Part shown: piece by piece, positions 13,786-15,410 of the stretch
Layout of the letters: each line of letters opens with the position of its first letter
Numbering within the stretch: position 1 is the stretch's first letter
Assembly: GCA_964465065.1 (NCBI GenBank)
Contig: CAYXHZ010000070.1
Location: forward strand, 1-15,410
Direction: 5' to 3'
DNA length: 15,410 nucleotides
Origin: CAYMND01 sp964465065
GTDB lineage: Bacteria > Acidobacteriota > Aminicenantia > UBA2199
The notes under the pieces: model-generated
Seen by the model: only the letters and a program-made list of their open reading frames with translations
Database searches by the model: none
Told to the model about the DNA's origin: nothing
Made by a program: the position numbers and the translations under genes

Positions 13786-14320
13786 GAACATCCTCGAAGC
13801 GTACAGCCTGCTGGACCTCGAGCCCGAGGCCGACCAGAAGGAAGTCGAGGCCAGCTATCGGCACCTGTGCCATCTGTACGGCGGCACGGACAAGGAAATC
13901 ACCATCCAGTTGCTGGAAGGGGAATGGAGCCAGGAAGAGAGAAGCCGGCTGCTGGAGCAGATCAAGAGAGCCTACGAGCGTATCCAGGAACATAAAAAAG
14001 CGCCCCAGCCCGAAGAGTTGGAAGAAACTCTGGCCGAGACAGTCGTCGAGGCGGCCCGGCCGACGCCGGAATATTCAGGACAGGAACTGCGGCGTATCCG
14101 CGAACAAAAGAACATCGGTCTGCACGATATCTACAAGCAGACGCAGTTGCCCTACAAACTGTTCGCCCACATTGAGCAGGAGCAGTTCGACCAGCTGCCG
14201 GAGGCGGGCATGCTGCGCTGGTACGTGACGGTTTACGCCAAGGTTTTGGGATTGGATGCCAAACAGGTCGCCGATGATTATATGCGGCGCTTCCGCCGCT
14301 GGATGGTCAATCAGGGCTGA
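13772..14320 (+). CDS. J-domain-like/RodZ-type helix-turn-helix fusion protein
   Basis: A 182-residue cytoplasmic protein with two recognisable parts. Residues about 9-75 resemble a J domain (AYSLLDLEPEADQKEVEASYRHL, then LLEQIKRAYERI), but the HPD tripeptide needed to stimulate Hsp70 is missing; the loop reads LYGGTD. After an acidic linker (about 76-98), residues about 100-170 match the RodZ-type HTH (HTH_25): SGQELRRIREQKNIGLHDI, then FAHIEQEQFDQLPEAGMLRWYVTVYAKVLGLDA. No transmembrane segment or periplasmic tail follows, unlike RodZ. The start overlaps the ATPase gene by 14 bases and has GGTGA (13764-13768) as ribosome site. The coupling suggests a dedicated partner of the ATPase, perhaps an adaptor or DNA-binding element. 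The 3' end overlaps the convergent acyltransferase gene by 10 bases. Confidence 0.82.
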   Translation: MTLSKNILEAYSLLDLEPEADQKEVEASYRHLCHLYGGTDKEITIQLLEGEWSQEERSRLLEQIKRAYERIQEHKKAPQPEELEETLAETVVEAARPTPEYSGQELRRIREQKNIGLHDIYKQTQLPYKLFAHIEQEQFDQLPEAGMLRWYVTVYAKVLGLDAKQVADDYMRRFRRWMVNQG

Positions 14321-15357
14321 ACCGGTTCCGGGAAGGCCAGATGGCCGATGTAATCCCGGTACAGTTTGAAAAAGGGCTGCAGGCCAGGATCGTTCTCGGT
14401 CCAGCGTGCGAATTCCTTCCGTTTCCGGATCAGATCGCCGAACAGCTCCTGGCCGCTGCTGTGCAGGCCGAAGCCGCGGAAACGGTGCTCGTAGGGAGCC
14501 AGGGCCCGGATATTGTTTTCGATTTCCTGGTAGAGTGATTCCGTGCTTTGGATACCCTTCTGGCGCAGAGAATAAATGGCCCAGGAGATGACGTTGATCG
14601 GTAGAATTTTGATCAGATCCAGGCAGCGTTGATGCAGGAGGGCTGCCAGTGTTTTCCGATTCCAGCTCCCTTCGTTTGGTAGTATGGGATCGCCGATATT
14701 GACGTAAATATCGCCAAGGTGCGACAGCATTTTGAGCGAATCCAAAACGTGAAGCGTACGCGGGTGACGACTGTCACGACGCAACATTTCGTGGTCTTCG
14801 CGGATTTGGCTGTAATCGACGTTGACGGGGACCAGAGCCAGTTTGGTGCCGGCCTGAACCAGTTCCAGGGCCGCTTCGAAGGCGGCGGTGAAAAATGAAC
14901 CGTAGCGGCCGTACTGGGGGATGTTTTTGCGGGTTCCTTCCGGATAGATGATGACGTCGATTTTGGCGTTGATATGCTTGATGACGGCGTCTTTCAAGGA
15001 AGCGGCCGATTCCAAGAGTCCTTGCCTGCCGGCTGCCCGTTTGACCAGAAACAGGCCGCTGCGTTTGGCGACGGCCTGGTAGAAGCGTCCGCGGACCAGG
15101 TTGTCGCCCATGGCCGCATAGGGGACTTTCATATGGTTACGCTGCAATACGCCCTGCACGCCGGTGGTTTCCCAGAGGCTCTTGTGCAGGCCGATGTACA
15201 AAAAGCTGTAGCCTTGACGGCGAAGTTCATGCAGTTGCGGAGAGATTTCTTCGTGGGTCCGTGACAAAAAGCGGGTGCCCAGACGGGTCAGGACTACCGC
15301 GGTGCCGTATATCAGGAAGTGGCGATGCGTGACTTGCGATTGATCTGCTCTTTTCAT
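14311..15357 (-). CDS. Glycerolipid-type acyltransferase (PlsC/LPLAT family)
   Basis: A 348-residue protein with the acyltransferase blocks in order. HKSLWE (H58 to E63) is the catalytic HX4(D/E) motif, GLFLVKR (101-107) is block II, YPEGTRK (138-144) is block III (glycerophosphate binding), and LALVPVNVDY is block IV. It probably transfers an acyl chain to a glycerophosphate or related acceptor at the inner membrane face. It is longer than typical PlsC (about 240), with a C-terminal extension of roughly 120 residues (NVISWAIYSLRQKGI onwards) that recalls PlsB-type enzymes, so the exact substrate is open. There is no obvious signal peptide; a weakly hydrophobic stretch lies at 14-31. The start (complement of 15355-15357) lacks a Shine-Dalgarno. 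It is convergent with the HTH gene, with a 10-base tail overlap. Confidence 0.85.
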   Translation of the reverse strand: MKRADQSQVTHRHFLIYGTAVVLTRLGTRFLSRTHEEISPQLHELRRQGYSFLYIGLHKSLWETTGVQGVLQRNHMKVPYAAMGDNLVRGRFYQAVAKRSGLFLVKRAAGRQGLLESAASLKDAVIKHINAKIDVIIYPEGTRKNIPQYGRYGSFFTAAFEAALELVQAGTKLALVPVNVDYSQIREDHEMLRRDSRHPRTLHVLDSLKMLSHLGDIYVNIGDPILPNEGSWNRKTLAALLHQRCLDLIKILPINVISWAIYSLRQKGIQSTESLYQEIENNIRALAPYEHRFRGFGLHSSGQELFGDLIRKRKEFARWTENDPGLQPFFKLYRDYIGHLAFPEPVQP

Positions 15358-15374
15358 TGGCTGTTAAAATCGCC

Positions 15375-15403
15375 ATTATATCATCATGATAGCGGCAGGG
15401 AAA
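15375..15403 (-). promoter_or_regulatory. Extended -10 promoter of the acyltransferase gene
   Basis: On the minus strand a perfect TATAAT (15380-15375) is preceded by TGA (TGn, 15383-15381), an extended -10 element. The -35 region is poor (TTTCCC, 15403-15398, 17-base spacing), as is usual for extended -10 promoters. Transcription would start near 15368, only about 11 bases before the start codon. Confidence 0.6.
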
Positions 15404-15410
15404 GTGGTTG

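Noticed and set aside
14319..14346. Terminator between the HTH gene and the acyltransferase gene
   Set aside because: GAACCGGTTC is a palindrome without a loop, and GGCC-AGAT-GGCC is only a 4-5 bp stem; neither has a T run.
1..15410. Mobile elements, CRISPR arrays, phage genes, att sites
   Set aside because: No transposase, integrase, regular direct repeats or long terminal inverted repeats were found; coding style is uniform across the window.

Overview
The window carries the core gene-expression cluster of a Gram-negative-type bacterium: the 3' end of tuf, then rpmG, tRNA-Trp, secE, nusG, rplK, rplA, rplJ, rplL, rpoB, rpoC, and a stand-alone response-regulator receiver gene. All are on the + strand, packed with gaps of 0-58 bases or with overlaps. 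The rpoC product carries the large trigger-loop insertion (SI3) at almost the same residue numbers as E. coli, and rpoB has SI1/SI2-type regions, so the host belongs to the broad Gram-negative (diderm) side of the bacterial tree. The order tuf-rpmG-trnW-secE-nusG-rplKAJL-rpoBC is widespread in deltaproteobacteria-like and Acidobacteriota-like lineages. The ATPase plus HTH pair downstream also fits those lineages, but the sequence alone does not fix a phylum. The absence of rpsL-rpsG-fusA after rpoC is notable.

Region 1 (1-12090) looks like one long transcription unit. I see no internal promoter and no room for the usual L1 (before rplK) or L10 (before rplJ) autoregulatory leaders. The only candidate internal control is a small hairpin plus T-rich run between rplL and rpoB. 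The tRNA-Trp gene starts inside the stop codon of rpmG. The unit ends with a single-domain receiver whose GTG start overlaps the rpoC stop (GTGA), coupling a signalling protein to RNA polymerase synthesis.

Region 2 (12090-13785) starts with folE (GTP cyclohydrolase I) on the minus strand, whose stop lies 2 bases from that of the receiver gene. A 169-base divergent intergenic region follows, with a recognisable sigma70-type promoter on each strand. Next, on the + strand, is a MinD/FlhG/ParA-like ATPase, overlapping by 14 bases a small protein that fuses a J-domain-like region lacking HPD to a RodZ-type helix-turn-helix (13772-14320). The two probably work together as an ATPase and its adaptor or DNA-binding partner.

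Region 3 (14311-15410) is a minus-strand glycerolipid-type acyltransferase (PlsC/LPLAT family), overlapping the HTH gene tail-to-tail by 10 bases and driven by an extended -10 promoter at the right edge of the window.

The most striking observation is an insertion of about 60 residues near the N terminus of RpoB (protrusion domain). It contains eight cysteines in four pairs. The first half has exactly the CxC-x12-CxxC-G spacing of the zinc-binding domain of RpoC encoded next door. No stretch over 300 bases lacks a gene; no mobile element, CRISPR array or rRNA was seen.
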